From Paracoccus chinensis (lineage in GTDB: Bacteria > Pseudomonadota > Alphaproteobacteria > Rhodobacterales > Rhodobacteraceae): 34,909 bases of DNA. Both the position numbers and the translations under genes were made by a program. Below are positions 8,022 through 16,483 of the stretch, piece after piece. The notes below the pieces were generated by a model. That model did not search any database and had not been told where the DNA came from. It saw nothing but the letters and a program-made list of their open reading frames with translations. Where the stretch lies: positions 1 through 34,909 of the forward strand of contig NZ_FNGE01000019.1 in the NCBI RefSeq assembly GCF_900102885.1, given 5' to 3'. How positions within the stretch are numbered: the stretch's first letter is position 1; the number at the start of each line of letters is the position of its first letter.

Positions 8022-8501
8022 ATGCGTTGGCGCTCCTTCATCGGTCTCGCTGTTCTGGTGTTCGTTCTTGACCAAGGGACCAAGGCCGCGGCTCTGGCAG
8101 TACTCGACTACCGCGTACCGGTACCTGTCTTTCCCGGGTTCAACCTGACGCTCGGTTTCAATACCGGCGCAAGCTTCGGCATGCTCTACAATATCATGGC
8201 CGATAAGCCGATGGTCATGGCCGCACTGACCAGTGCGCTGACCGTCTTTCTCGCCTGTATGGGCCTCAGGGCGCGGCTGCCTCTGGAACGCGCGGGCTTC
8301 GCGCTGATCGTCGGAGGCGCGTGCGGCAACATCCTCGACCGGCTGCGCCACGGCGCGGTGACCGACTTTCTGGATTTCTACTGGCGCGACTGGAGCTGGC
8401 CCACCTTCAACGGCGCCGATGTCGCGATCTTCCTTGGCGCAGCCGCCATTCTGACAGCTGGTATGAAGCGCCTCCCAAAGACCGGAGCCTCTGTTGGCTG
8501 A
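8022..8501 (+). CDS. lspA: lipoprotein signal peptidase (signal peptidase II)
   Basis: A 159-residue, four-helix membrane protease. The family motifs are visible: FVLDQGTKA in helix 1, FNTGASFGM, GGACGNILDRLRHGAVTDFL and WPTFNGADVAIF. The catalytic aspartates are in TDFLDF and NGADVA; the last motif usually reads FNxADS, here FNGADV. The ATG at 8022 is preferred, with AGAAGGAAG seven bases upstream; the GTG at 8019 is also possible. lspA copies occur in lead/cadmium operons (pbrC) as here. The TTG start of dsbB lies within its last codons. It is likely an accessory copy beside a housekeeping one. Confidence 0.88.
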   Translation: MRWRSFIGLAVLVFVLDQGTKAAALAVLDYRVPVPVFPGFNLTLGFNTGASFGMLYNIMADKPMVMAALTSALTVFLACMGLRARLPLERAGFALIVGGACGNILDRLRHGAVTDFLDFYWRDWSWPTFNGADVAIFLGAAAILTAGMKRLPKTGASVG

Positions 8502-8907
8502 CTTCAATACGCGGCACACCTTTGCCTTCCTAGTCGCGCTTCTGGCTACATTCTCGGCGCTTTTCATCGGCGAGGTGCTGGGTCAGCTGCCTTGCACCCT
8601 TTGCTGGTATCAGCGCATCGCCATGTTCCCCTTGGCACCTGTCCTTGGTGTCGCCCTCTGGACCGGCGATCCGCGCGGGCGGCTTTATGCTCTGCCGCTG
8701 GCAATCTCAGGGCTCGTGATCGCCGCATGGCATTCAGGCCTCTACGCCGGATGGATCCCCGAGCCTGTGCTGCCTTGCACGGCGAATGGCCCCTCCTGCA
8801 CCGACCGAGCCGGGCAGAGCATCCTCGGACTGCCGATTCCCTTCCTGTCGCTCGCGGCCTTTGCCGCGATCACTCTGCTTCTTCTTCCAAAAGGACGATC
8901 CGCATGA
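8494..8907 (+). CDS. dsbB: disulfide bond formation protein B
   Basis: A 137-residue, four-helix inner-membrane quinone reductase that reoxidises a DsbA partner. The two cysteine pairs are present: PCTLCWYQR after helix 1 and PCTANGPSC in the second periplasmic loop. It is rather short for DsbB but complete. The start is a TTG inside the end of lspA; no better start precedes the first helix. Its stop overlaps the next gene (ATGA), which encodes its likely partner. Confidence 0.88.
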   Translation: MADFNTRHTFAFLVALLATFSALFIGEVLGQLPCTLCWYQRIAMFPLAPVLGVALWTGDPRGRLYALPLAISGLVIAAWHSGLYAGWIPEPVLPCTANGPSCTDRAGQSILGLPIPFLSLAAFAAITLLLLPKGRSA

Positions 8908-9575
8908 ACCGACGCAGCCTCGTTCTGAGCGTATCAGCTCTTGGTGTTGCCGCCTTCGCCGGCGGTTCCTGGTTGGTCAGGGACAGGCAGGCCCGCGAAG
9001 CGGCCGCCGAAGCCGACGCGCGCACCGCGGCCATCCCTGATCCTAATGCGCTTCTTGTGCGTCCCACGGCGCCCGTCCTTGGACCGGAAGACGCGCCGGT
9101 CACCCTCGTCGAATTCTTCGATCCTTCCTGCGAGGCGTGCCGCGCCTTTCATCCGGTGCTGAAACAGTTGCGTGCTGAATTTCCAGATAGTCTGCGCATC
9201 GTCATGCGCTATGCAGCATTCCATCAGGGCTCAGATGAGGCTGTGGCAATTCTGGAGGCTGCGCGGCGCCAAAACATGTTCGAGCCAGTGCTGAATGCAG
9301 TGCTCGAGAGCCAGCCGGCTTGGGCCCGGCATGACAGGCCGAATCTGGACATCGCCTGGGATGCAGCTGAAGCGGCGGGCCTCAACATCTCCACCCGCGA
9401 CATCGAGACGAAATATCCCGCAACTGTCGCGATCCTGACGCAGGATCGGGCGGATATTGAGGCTCTCGGTGTCCGTGCCACCCCGACCTTCTACCTTGAT
9501 GGCCTACAGTTGACCAATGTCAGCCTCAAGAGCCTAGCGGAGTCGGTACGGCAGGCGGTGACCGAGGCAACATGA
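8904..9575 (+). CDS. DsbA/DsbG-like thiol oxidoreductase
   Basis: A 223-residue exported protein with an N-terminal signal or anchor (RRSLVLSVSALGVAAFAGGS) and a thioredoxin-type DsbA fold. The redox site is FDPSCEACRAFHP (CxxC) and the cis-proline loop is VRATPTFY. CEAC and a compact length resemble the thioredoxin-like DsbA partners found in metal-resistance islands. The ATG at 8904 overlaps the dsbB stop, so the pair is coupled. Likely substrates are the cysteine-rich exported proteins nearby, for example the SCOs or the DUF411 protein; this is inference. Confidence 0.88.
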   Translation: MNRRSLVLSVSALGVAAFAGGSWLVRDRQAREAAAEADARTAAIPDPNALLVRPTAPVLGPEDAPVTLVEFFDPSCEACRAFHPVLKQLRAEFPDSLRIVMRYAAFHQGSDEAVAILEAARRQNMFEPVLNAVLESQPAWARHDRPNLDIAWDAAEAAGLNISTRDIETKYPATVAILTQDRADIEALGVRATPTFYLDGLQLTNVSLKSLAESVRQAVTEAT

Positions 9576-9660
9576 CGAAAATAGTCCAGTGTCTCCGGAC
9601 CGTTTCCGTGCCCGGCTTGCAGCCCCAACTTCCTTCACACGGTTTTGCTATCGAGCCTTG

Positions 9661-10059
9661 ATGGACACCAAGCTCTCGACTGGTTACCTTGCCGCCATGC
9701 TGCGCATGTTAGTGGTTATCCTCGCCGCTCTCACATTGAATGTCGCATTGCTTGCAGCGGCGGCACATAGCGCGGGCGTGGACTCATGGCAGGCGGTTCA
9801 AGAGATGCCGGAAGGGTCGAGCGGGGAAGCTTCTCTAGTCTACACGGACTCCTTGTCTTGCACGTTTCAAGGCGAGCCTGAGAAGGGTGGCACGGCCTGT
9901 GACTGGGCCTGTTCGGCACTCACAGCCATTACTCCAGATTTTTCAGCGAAGTCCTCAGTACAGGTTGCAGTAAAAGCCCGATCTTTGCTTTCTGCATTGA
10001 GCTTGAGCGGGATTAATCCACCCTTGCAAGAGCGGCCTCCCAAACTTCGTACTGCCTGA
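9661..10059 (+). CDS. small exported hypothetical protein with Cys cluster
   Basis: About 132 residues, not recognised. It has one hydrophobic segment (MLRMLVVILAALTLNVALLA, near residues 13-34) that could be a signal peptide or anchor, then a short soluble part with cysteines in SLSCTF and GGTACDWACSAL. An ATG at 9697 directly before the hydrophobic segment is an alternative start. No good ribosome binding site is visible at either. The Cys arrangement would suit metal binding or a disulfide formed by the Dsb pair upstream, but nothing proves this. Confidence 0.5.
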   Translation: MDTKLSTGYLAAMLRMLVVILAALTLNVALLAAAAHSAGVDSWQAVQEMPEGSSGEASLVYTDSLSCTFQGEPEKGGTACDWACSALTAITPDFSAKSSVQVAVKARSLLSALSLSGINPPLQERPPKLRTA

Positions 10060-10325
10060 ACGAGCGCCATATCGGAGCGTAATCTACCGATGCCCTGAGC
10101 TATACCGCGGCCAGTTCCACTAGCTGCCGCTGGATGTGGTTCCTTGGGACCGGAGAGCACCCCTGTGCAATCAGAACGGACCCGCCAAAAGCATGCGGAC
10201 ATCCAGCTTCTGACACCACGACTCTAATCGCGATGATACTCCATGAGCGCTTTTAGAAGCCGCGCGTCAATTGGCCCGAGCTCCGAGCCAAACTGAGATG
10301 AATAAAAAAAAATTGGGCAGTGATT

Positions 10326-10988
10326 ATGAAGAAGCATGGACTTGCAGATCTTGGCCTGAGCCGCCGAAGCTTTGTCGTTGGGATTTTGGGAGCTGGCTAT
10401 GCCGTAGCCGGCGCCAATGCGCAGCAAATCGACCCCAGCACCGGTCTTCCCGTCTACGGCAACACCGAGCAGGGCCGCGCACCCGATGTAGGCGTGTATC
10501 AGATCGATCCCAATGCTGATAACCGTCGCAACATCTCGTCTTTCCGCTCCAGGCACTGGAGCGATTTCTTCAGCAACATAGGTGTCGGTGTGGTCCTCGC
10601 CGATATATCTTCGAAGGCGCTGCACTACTGGAACGCCGACGAGACTATTCATCGGATTTATCCGTGTTCAATTCCTGTATCCGAAGATTTGACCAAGCGT
10701 GGCCTGACAGAAATCGTTCGCAAGGCCAAGAATCCCCCTTGGACGCCGACCCCTGACATGCGCCGGCGTAACCCAGACTTGCCACAACGTGTAGAGGGTG
10801 GTGACCCTGAAAATCCGCTTGGACCTTACGGCCTGTATCTTTCGTGGCCAGCCTATCTGATTCATGGCACCCATGACACCAGGAAGATCGGCCGACGGTC
10901 CTCCAATGGATGCTACGGGCTGTTTAATGAGCATATCACTGAACTATATGGAATGGCTAAGGTCGGAACTCAGGTTGCCGTTTTCTAA
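10326..10988 (+). CDS. L,D-transpeptidase (YkuD domain), Tat-exported, first copy
   Basis: A 220-residue periplasmic YkuD-domain protein that would make 3-3 peptidoglycan crosslinks or attach lipoproteins. It carries a Tat-type signal (LSRRSFVVGILGAGYAVAGA). The catalytic block is HGTHDTRKIGRRSSNGCYGL, with the nucleophilic Cys about 24 residues from the end. The residues after Cys are YG, where most family members have V/I-R, so the usual arginine is missing. A GTG at 10320 is an alternative start. It ends before the hairpin at 11041-11063. First of three such genes in 6 kb. Confidence 0.87.
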   Translation: MKKHGLADLGLSRRSFVVGILGAGYAVAGANAQQIDPSTGLPVYGNTEQGRAPDVGVYQIDPNADNRRNISSFRSRHWSDFFSNIGVGVVLADISSKALHYWNADETIHRIYPCSIPVSEDLTKRGLTEIVRKAKNPPWTPTPDMRRRNPDLPQRVEGGDPENPLGPYGLYLSWPAYLIHGTHDTRKIGRRSSNGCYGLFNEHITELYGMAKVGTQVAVF

Positions 10989-11040
10989 AGCTGGTCGTGC
11001 GGCAGATCATCTGGAGGCGCCGCCTTCTCTAAGAACAACC

Positions 11041-11063
11041 GGCCGAACCAGGAAGGTTCGGCC
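11041..11063 (+). terminator. hairpin, terminator-like
   Basis: Perfect 9-bp arms GGCCGAACC (11041-11049) and GGTTCGGCC (11055-11063) with a five-base loop. No proper T-run follows (GCAATAAAG), so termination is likely but not certain. It separates the first L,D-transpeptidase from the DUF411 gene. Confidence 0.55.
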
Positions 11064-11083
11064 GCAATAAAGAAAGACCAAAC

Positions 11084-11704
11084 ATGCACGTCCCTGTAGA
11101 GCACACAAAGGCTGGTCGCCGAGTGCGTGCCGCCCGCGATCCGATGACAGAACCGAGCCCACCAGCATCGTGGAGAGGTCAGTTCCTCTGCGCTGCTGAC
11201 CAAGGAGTCCGAAAGAAGAAAAACCGCACCGTTCTGGCGATCGCAACTCACGTCAGCCTGTCTACGTTGATCTTGCTGGGTACGTATGGTGCAGGGGCTG
11301 CTGAGACGCAGGACACAGGCATACATGTCGTCGAGGGCGTCGGATGCGAGTGCTGCGTAAAATGGACAGAATATCTTCGTGAAAACGGCTTCACTGTCAC
11401 TTCGGAAAAGAGCCTTGGCACTCTTCTGATTCAACACAAGATTGATTTGGGCGTCCCAATATCTCACCAATCCTGCCATACCGGTCAGGTAGAGGGCTAC
11501 TTTCTGGAAGGTCATGTGCCGGCCGCCGACATCCGAAGGTTGCTGCAGGAGCGTCCGGATGCGGCCGGTCTTGCAGTGCCTGGCATGCCATATGGCAGCC
11601 CGGGCATGGGCCCGGAAGCTAAGCGTGAGGCCTATGACGTCCTTCTAGTCCGCAAGGACGGCAGCAGCGAGGTATTCACTAGCTACTCTGCGGCTAACCA
11701 GTGA
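11084..11704 (+). CDS. DUF411 family protein, probable periplasmic copper-binding protein
   Basis: The conserved domain begins near residue 80 (IHVVEGVGCECCVKWTEYL), matching the DUF411 pattern T/Y-x-x-x-GC-x-CC-x-KW, and continues with VPISHQSCHTGQVEGYFLEG, HVPAADIRRLL and a typical end motif VPGMPYGSPGMG. DUF411 proteins are repeatedly found in copper-resistance loci. The hydrophobic signal (TVLAIATHVSLSTLILLG, ending GAGAA) starts only near residue 48, so the true start is probably downstream of the ATG at 11084; no better ATG lies close to the signal, so the long form is given. Four cysteines or more could hold a metal or form disulfides. Confidence 0.8.
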   Translation: MHVPVEHTKAGRRVRAARDPMTEPSPPASWRGQFLCAADQGVRKKKNRTVLAIATHVSLSTLILLGTYGAGAAETQDTGIHVVEGVGCECCVKWTEYLRENGFTVTSEKSLGTLLIQHKIDLGVPISHQSCHTGQVEGYFLEGHVPAADIRRLLQERPDAAGLAVPGMPYGSPGMGPEAKREAYDVLLVRKDGSSEVFTSYSAANQ

Positions 11705-11753
11705 CTCAGCTCCATAAATTACGTCTTTCTACCGGATTTCGGAGTATCTCTGC

Positions 11754-12269
11754 ATGGCGAGACTGAGTCGACGTGGGTTTTCGCTGATGGCCTTTGCTGC
11801 ATTGGCAGCGTGTGGAGTTCGAAAGCCACGGCTCAAGCACTACTCTGGACCACCGGTCACACAGGTCGTTGTCTATAAGGGGCGGCGCCATATGTATTTG
11901 TTGAGTGGCAATACCGTGTTGAAGTCTTATGACTTCGGACTAGGCTTTCAACCGCTAGGTCATAAGCAGTTCGAAGGTGACGGCAAGACACCTGAGGGAC
12001 TTTATTTCGTGGATCGCTTCAATCCTCAAAGCCGCTATCATCTTTCAGTCGGGATTTCTTATCCGAACGAGCGTGATCGAGAGTATGCAGCGCAATTCAA
12101 TCTCAGTCCTGGGAGTGACATCATGTTCCATGGACGCGGCCCGGAAGGGAACAGGTTGGTCCAAGGGAAGCCGGACTGGACCGCTGGCTGCATTGCCGTC
12201 CGCGATGATGAGATCGAAGATATCTACGCCATGCTGCAGCCGGGTGTACCAGTCATGATCTATCCGTAA
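11754..12269 (+). CDS. L,D-transpeptidase-like protein (YafK/YkuD type), putative lipoprotein, second copy
   Basis: A 171-residue YkuD-domain protein with a signal SRRGFSLMAFAALAACG; the LAAC reads as a lipobox, so the mature protein would be a lipoprotein. The catalytic pair is in DIMFHGRGP and WTAGCIAVRDDEIEDIYAML, ending PGVPVMIYP. The domain is of the shorter YafK-like kind that lacks the Arg after the nucleophilic Cys. It follows the DUF411 gene by 49 bases in the same direction and may be co-transcribed with it. Confidence 0.85.
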   Translation: MARLSRRGFSLMAFAALAACGVRKPRLKHYSGPPVTQVVVYKGRRHMYLLSGNTVLKSYDFGLGFQPLGHKQFEGDGKTPEGLYFVDRFNPQSRYHLSVGISYPNERDREYAAQFNLSPGSDIMFHGRGPEGNRLVQGKPDWTAGCIAVRDDEIEDIYAMLQPGVPVMIYP

Positions 12270-12600
12270 GCAACAGAGCAACGCTGACCGACCCAAATCT
12301 GAAAGGCCCGCCGGAGGGAGTAAACTAGCGTCGAACCCGTTAGCGATTGGCGCGCTGGTGTCGCCAAGCACGCTCGTTGCGAAGCGGCCTTCTGCAATGG
12401 CGACGTTGACGACGAGGATGATGTAGAGCGTGGCGCACCTCAGGTGACCTCGGACCAGTCCAGCAAGCTTCAGTGCAGGCGGCGCGTGTTGTGTTGCGAG
12501 CAACTGCGCACGAGCGCTTCATGCAGCGCATTCGCCCGCACTGGCAGCATCGGGCGACTAAGCCGTCGATTGACAGCCAAATTCGTGGCGGCGTAGACAT
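12270..12600. other. intergenic stretch, no recognised gene
   Basis: About 330 bases between the second L,D-transpeptidase and the region upstream of mntH. Minus-strand frames contain patches that look coding-like (for example GHLRCATLYIILVVNVAIAE), but no family is recognised, and the frames change, so this may be a gene remnant. No RNA or repeat seen. Confidence 0.35.
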
Positions 12601-12621
12601 TGCACTTGATAATCACTCGCA
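12601..12621. promoter_or_regulatory. Mur/Fur-like inverted repeat upstream of mntH
   Basis: A 21-bp imperfect palindrome, TGC-N3-TTGAT A ATCA-N3-GCA, with 7 of 10 paired positions matching. It sits 12 bases before the mntH start, partly over the ribosome binding site. Alphaproteobacterial mntH genes are often repressed by the manganese-responsive Fur homologue Mur through TGC...GCA boxes, so this is a candidate operator. Confidence 0.45.
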
Positions 12622-12633
12622 GGACGAATCGCT

Positions 12634-13959
12634 ATGCCCGTTGTCGATGGCTGGCGCGAGCGCTCCAGCACGCCCTCGTTATCCGAGGTGTTCCGTTCCA
12701 TCGCCGTGCCCGTGGGTGTTACGCCATTCCGGCGATTCCTGGCCTTCGTCGGACCAGGCTACCTTGTGGCCGTGGGCTATATGGACCCAGGCAACTGGGC
12801 GACGAGCCTCGCAGGCGGCGCGGCCTTCGGCTACCAACTCCTATTCATCGCGCTGCTCAGCAATGTCATGGCGATCCTGTTGCAGTCGCTCTGCGCGCGG
12901 CTCGCCGTAGCGTCAGGGCGAGACCTTGCGCAGGCCTGCCGGGACGCCTACCCACGCTGGGTGTCGGTGCCGCTCTGGGTTCTGGCCGAGGGCGCCATCA
13001 TCGCCACCGACCTCGCCGAGGTGATTGGCACGGCCATCGGCCTGAACCTCCTGTTTGGAATCCCGCTCGAGATCGGGGTCTTCATCACGGCAGCCGACGT
13101 GTTCCTGATCCTGTGGTTGCAGACGCGGGGATTCCGCTGGGTCGAGGCATTCATCGTCGCGCTTCTGGGCGTCATCGCCGCCTGCTTTGCTGTACAGATC
13201 GCCATGGCGGACCCGGACTGGGGGGCGGTGATCCGCGGCTTCGCGCCGACGACCCAGATCGTGCTGAACGACCAGATGCTCTACTTGTCGCTCGGCATTA
13301 TCGGAGCGACCGTGATGCCCCACAATCTCTATCTCCACTCGGGGATCGTGCAGACGCGCGCCTTCGGGCGGGACGAGGCCTCCAAGCGCCAGGCGCTCCG
13401 GCTCGCCACGTGGGATTCGACCATCGCGTTGATGTTCGCGCTGACAGTCAACGCCTCGATCCTGATCTTGGCGGCGGCAACCTTCCACGCCAGCGGACAG
13501 ACCGATGTAGCCGACATCGACCGGGCGCATGTACTCTTGGAGCCGGTCCTGGGTTCGGCCCTGGCGCCCACGCTCTTCGGCGTGGCGCTCCTTTGCTGCG
13601 GCCTCAACTCCACGGTGACGGCCACCATGGCGGGCCAGATCGTCATGGAGGGCTTCATCCGGCTGCGCCTCGCGGCCTGGGCGCGGCGCCTGGTGACGCG
13701 GCTCATCGCCATTGTCCCGGCGGTCGCCGTGATCCTGTGGCTTGGCGCGGGGGAACTTGGGCGCCTCCTGATCCTCAGCCAGGTCGTGCTGAGCTTCCAA
13801 CTCCCCTTCGCCATTGTGCCGCTGGTGATGTTCACGGCGTCAAAGGCCAAGATGGGCCCGCTGGTAGCGCCGCACTGGCTCACGGCCGTCTGCGCGCTGA
13901 TCGCGGCAGTAATTATCGCGCTCAACATCAATCTGCTCGCCACGGTCATCCTCGATTGA
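12634..13959 (+). CDS. mntH: Nramp-family divalent metal transporter MntH
   Basis: A 441-residue proton-coupled Mn2+/Fe2+ importer with about eleven membrane helices. The metal-binding motif of helix 1 is present ([16 protein letters not shown]) and the helix 6 motif reads [14 protein letters not shown]. The conserved transport loop ([13 protein letters not shown]) is also there. The start ATG at 12634 has AGGACG upstream; N-terminal residues before GPGYLVAVG are usual for the family. It converges on the M23 peptidase gene. Manganese import beside copper and zinc genes suits protection against mismetallation; that link is inference. Confidence 0.93.
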   Translation: MPVVDGWRERSSTPSLSEVFRSIAVPVGVTPFRRFLAFVGPGYLVAVGYMDPGNWATSLAGGAAFGYQLLFIALLSNVMAILLQSLCARLAVASGRDLAQACRDAYPRWVSVPLWVLAEGAIIATDLAEVIGTAIGLNLLFGIPLEIGVFITAADVFLILWLQTRGFRWVEAFIVALLGVIAACFAVQIAMADPDWGAVIRGFAPTTQIVLNDQMLYLSLGIIGATVMPHNLYLHSGIVQTRAFGRDEASKRQALRLATWDSTIALMFALTVNASILILAAATFHASGQTDVADIDRAHVLLEPVLGSALAPTLFGVALLCCGLNSTVTATMAGQIVMEGFIRLRLAAWARRLVTRLIAIVPAVAVILWLGAGELGRLLILSQVVLSFQLPFAIVPLVMFTASKAKMGPLVAPHWLTAVCALIAAVIIALNINLLATVILD

Positions 13960-14008
13960 CCACGCCTGGGCCGGATGGCGAGCACGCCGGAGGAGCGCGC
14001 TGGCCCGC

Positions 14009-15364
14009 TCAGAGGAGGTCCCGGCCGGCGCGGATATAGCGCATCGGATCGACCGCCTGGCCGTTCACGCGCACCTCGTAGTGGAGGTGGGGTCCCGTCG
14101 AGCGGCCCGAGTTGCCCATGTCGCCGATCCGCGCGCCGCGCGCGACCTCCTGGCCCACCTTGACGCGGATGGCGTTGAGGTGCGGGTAGCGGGTCTCCAG
14201 ACCGAAGGGGTGCTTGACGATGATGATCCGTCCGTAACCGTTCTGCCAACCAGCGAACGTGACGACCCCGTCGGCCGTGGCGTAGACAGGAGTGCCGACA
14301 GGCCCTGCCATGTCCACGCCTTTGTGCATTCGGCCCCAGCGCCGGCCGAAGGGCGAGGTGAACCGGAAGTCGTCCTGTACCGGCATGGCGAGTGGGACGG
14401 ATTCAAGAGCCAAGCGGTAGTGGTCAAGTTCGTCGATCCGGTCGACAATGCGGTTCGCGCGTACAATCGCGTCCTCTAGCGGGGCCATGCCCATCGTGGA
14501 GACCGCGACAGAAACCAATGCTTCTTCCTGGGCCGAGTGGCTATCTCGGACGGAGTCGAGCAGCGCGTCCGAGTCAAGGCCCGCCGCACGGAGCATCCCG
14601 TCAAGCGGTTCGACCGAGACGACCAGAGCGTCCTCGATCTGCCGCAGGATTCGATCGCTCTCCTCTCCCCTCTGCCACAACTCGAACTCCAACTCGCCGG
14701 CGAGGCGAACGGCCTCATTGGCCTTGGCGGCGGCCTGGTCACGCTCGCCCACCGTCTCGGTCAGGGCGAGGGTCAGTAAGTCGAGCATGCCGGCGAGTTC
14801 GTCCGCCTTCTGGTCCTGCAAAGCAGTCAACGCAGACAGTGCCGCATCGCGCTCGTCCATCGCACGGCGCAGAGTGGTCTGGGCTGCCTGGAGCTCGCTC
14901 TCCATCTCGCGGCGTCGGGTCTCGAGCGCGAGAAGGCTGCTCTGCATCGACGAGACATGCTCCATGGCGGCTGCAAACCGCTCTTGGGCGGCGAGCGCTT
15001 CCATCGCCTGTTGGTCGCGCTCTTTTCCGAGTGCGAGCGCGCGTTCCTCAAAGATCGCCTGCTCTCGCTCGGCCTGCCCGCGTACGTTTGCGGAACTGAT
15101 CGAGTCCAGGATTAGGACGGACGTGACCGTCAGGCACCACACTATTAGGGATGCCTTACCAGCCTGCGCGAGGGCATACCTTGCAGGGCTTAGGCGAACG
15201 AACCGGGCATTGTTGCCGAACCGGATGAACAATCTTCGCTTAGGAAAGACACATCTGACAAGCGTGCGCAGTTCCCGGATTGATCGGAAGGTCAATGCCC
15301 TTGCCCCAGTTCGACGCCGCTCTGCTCGGCCGTCTGGGGGGCGGCCTAATTCGGACGCATCCAC
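14009..15364 (-). CDS. M23 (LytM/lysostaphin-type) peptidase with coiled coil
   Basis: A 451-residue envelope protein. After a basic N-terminus comes one membrane helix (ASLIVWCLTVTSVLILD, about residues 70-87), then a long coiled coil rich in E, R, A and Q (about 95-225), and a C-terminal M23 domain. Zinc ligands are seen in GRMHKGVDMAG (HxxxD) and GPHLHYEVR (HxH), plus the FTSPFGRRWG entry motif. Such proteins cut peptidoglycan crosslinks or act as division or elongation activators like EnvC/NlpD/MepM. Together with the L,D-transpeptidases around it, it makes a peptidoglycan-remodelling group. The start is uncertain; a shorter one within the first 50 residues is possible. Confidence 0.88.
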   Translation of the reverse strand: MDASELGRPPDGRAERRRTGARALTFRSIRELRTLVRCVFPKRRLFIRFGNNARFVRLSPARYALAQAGKASLIVWCLTVTSVLILDSISSANVRGQAEREQAIFEERALALGKERDQQAMEALAAQERFAAAMEHVSSMQSSLLALETRRREMESELQAAQTTLRRAMDERDAALSALTALQDQKADELAGMLDLLTLALTETVGERDQAAAKANEAVRLAGELEFELWQRGEESDRILRQIEDALVVSVEPLDGMLRAAGLDSDALLDSVRDSHSAQEEALVSVAVSTMGMAPLEDAIVRANRIVDRIDELDHYRLALESVPLAMPVQDDFRFTSPFGRRWGRMHKGVDMAGPVGTPVYATADGVVTFAGWQNGYGRIIIVKHPFGLETRYPHLNAIRVKVGQEVARGARIGDMGNSGRSTGPHLHYEVRVNGQAVDPMRYIRAGRDLL

Positions 15365-15813
15365 ATCGCAACCACCTGTGAGCCGACAAGAGCGGGAAGA
15401 TGCACAAGTGGGCGGAAGACCGCCAACGTCAATTTGCTCTCGGAGGAAGGGCGCGCAGATATTCGCCCGCGGTGCAGAGCCCGCGGAACAACGGTATGTC
15501 GGAGGTGGACGCGCTGGACGCGCTACCTCAAGGGCACCTATGATAATTCATTTTATGTAATTTAATCAATAACTTACTTTGTTCCCCCCTCCTCTCTCAG
15601 TTTCAGCAGCCTGGACGGGACCGGATTGCTCTCGGTGTATTGATCCTTGTGATCTTTGCTAGCTGGCAGGATGCGGTAAGGCATTCCCCGCAGCAGCGTC
15701 TGAAGAGGGTATAAGGCAGGATCAGCAAGTAAACAGCCCGACCGGCGTTCGCCGCGTCTCTTCGACCGATCTCCGGATACCGCACGACACAAGGATACAA
15801 GGATCAAGTTTCG
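15365..15813. other. intergenic stretch, no recognised gene
   Basis: About 450 bases between the divergent M23 peptidase and third L,D-transpeptidase genes. It includes an AT-rich patch near 15541-15575 that could hold promoters, but no clear -35/-10 pair with good spacing was found. Open frames here do not resemble known proteins. Confidence 0.4.
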
Positions 15814-16479
15814 ATGCTGACCCGACGCCACTTCATCACTGCAACCGCAACCCTGTTCTCACCCGTGATATCCGGTCCGCTGTTGGCCCAGTCATGGCCG
15901 ACGCCCTCAGAGAGGGCCGCCTGGGACGCGCAGGTCACGCCGGCCTTCTACGATCCGGCGACTACGAATCCGTGGGGTCTGCACCCGCGACTGCTGCCCC
16001 AGCGGGTCGAAGCCCGAGCCGGACTCGTGCCCGGCGATATTCACGTCGATGCGGTTGCGCGCTATCTGTATCACATCGAGCCGGGCGGAACCGCGATGCG
16101 CTATGGCGTGGCCATCGGGCGCGGCGGTCTGTACGAGCCGGGTACCTATAAGATCCAGCGCAAGGCAGAATGGCCGCACTGGACGCCCACGGCAGACATG
16201 ATCAGGCGAGAGCCCGAGGTGTATGCGAAGTTCGCAGACGGGATGGAGCCCGGACCCGACAACGCGCTGGGGTCGCGCGCCCTCTATCTCTATCTGGGTG
16301 ACCGCGATACCTATCTGAGGATTCATGGCACGCCATTTCCGACCTCGATCGGCAGTCGCGCAAGTTCAGGCTGCGTTCGGATGGTCATGCCTCATATCAA
16401 CGACCTTTATGACCAAGTCGAAACAGGCGTGACCGCGTTCCTCTATCCCGCCGAGGGGGACGGGCCTCTTGAAGCGTGA
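15814..16479 (+). CDS. L,D-transpeptidase (YkuD domain), Tat-exported, third copy
   Basis: A 221-residue periplasmic YkuD enzyme with a Tat-type signal (LTRRHFITATATLFSPVISG). The catalytic block is complete: IHGTPFPTSIGSRASSGCVR, including the GCVRM with the arginine that the first copy lacks. The DUF-like N-terminal part (YLYHIEPGGTAMRYGVAIGR) is the substrate-binding strand pair. The gene ends four bases before a long perfect palindrome that probably terminates it. Likely makes 3-3 crosslinks. Confidence 0.9.
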   Translation: MLTRRHFITATATLFSPVISGPLLAQSWPTPSERAAWDAQVTPAFYDPATTNPWGLHPRLLPQRVEARAGLVPGDIHVDAVARYLYHIEPGGTAMRYGVAIGRGGLYEPGTYKIQRKAEWPHWTPTADMIRREPEVYAKFADGMEPGPDNALGSRALYLYLGDRDTYLRIHGTPFPTSIGSRASSGCVRMVMPHINDLYDQVETGVTAFLYPAEGDGPLEA

Positions 16480-16483
16480 CGCA

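Noticed and set aside
12600..14039. A 479-residue open frame overlapping mntH in another frame
   Set aside because: Arg/Gly/Pro/His-rich shadow of a GC-rich gene; mntH in its own frame shows full family motifs.
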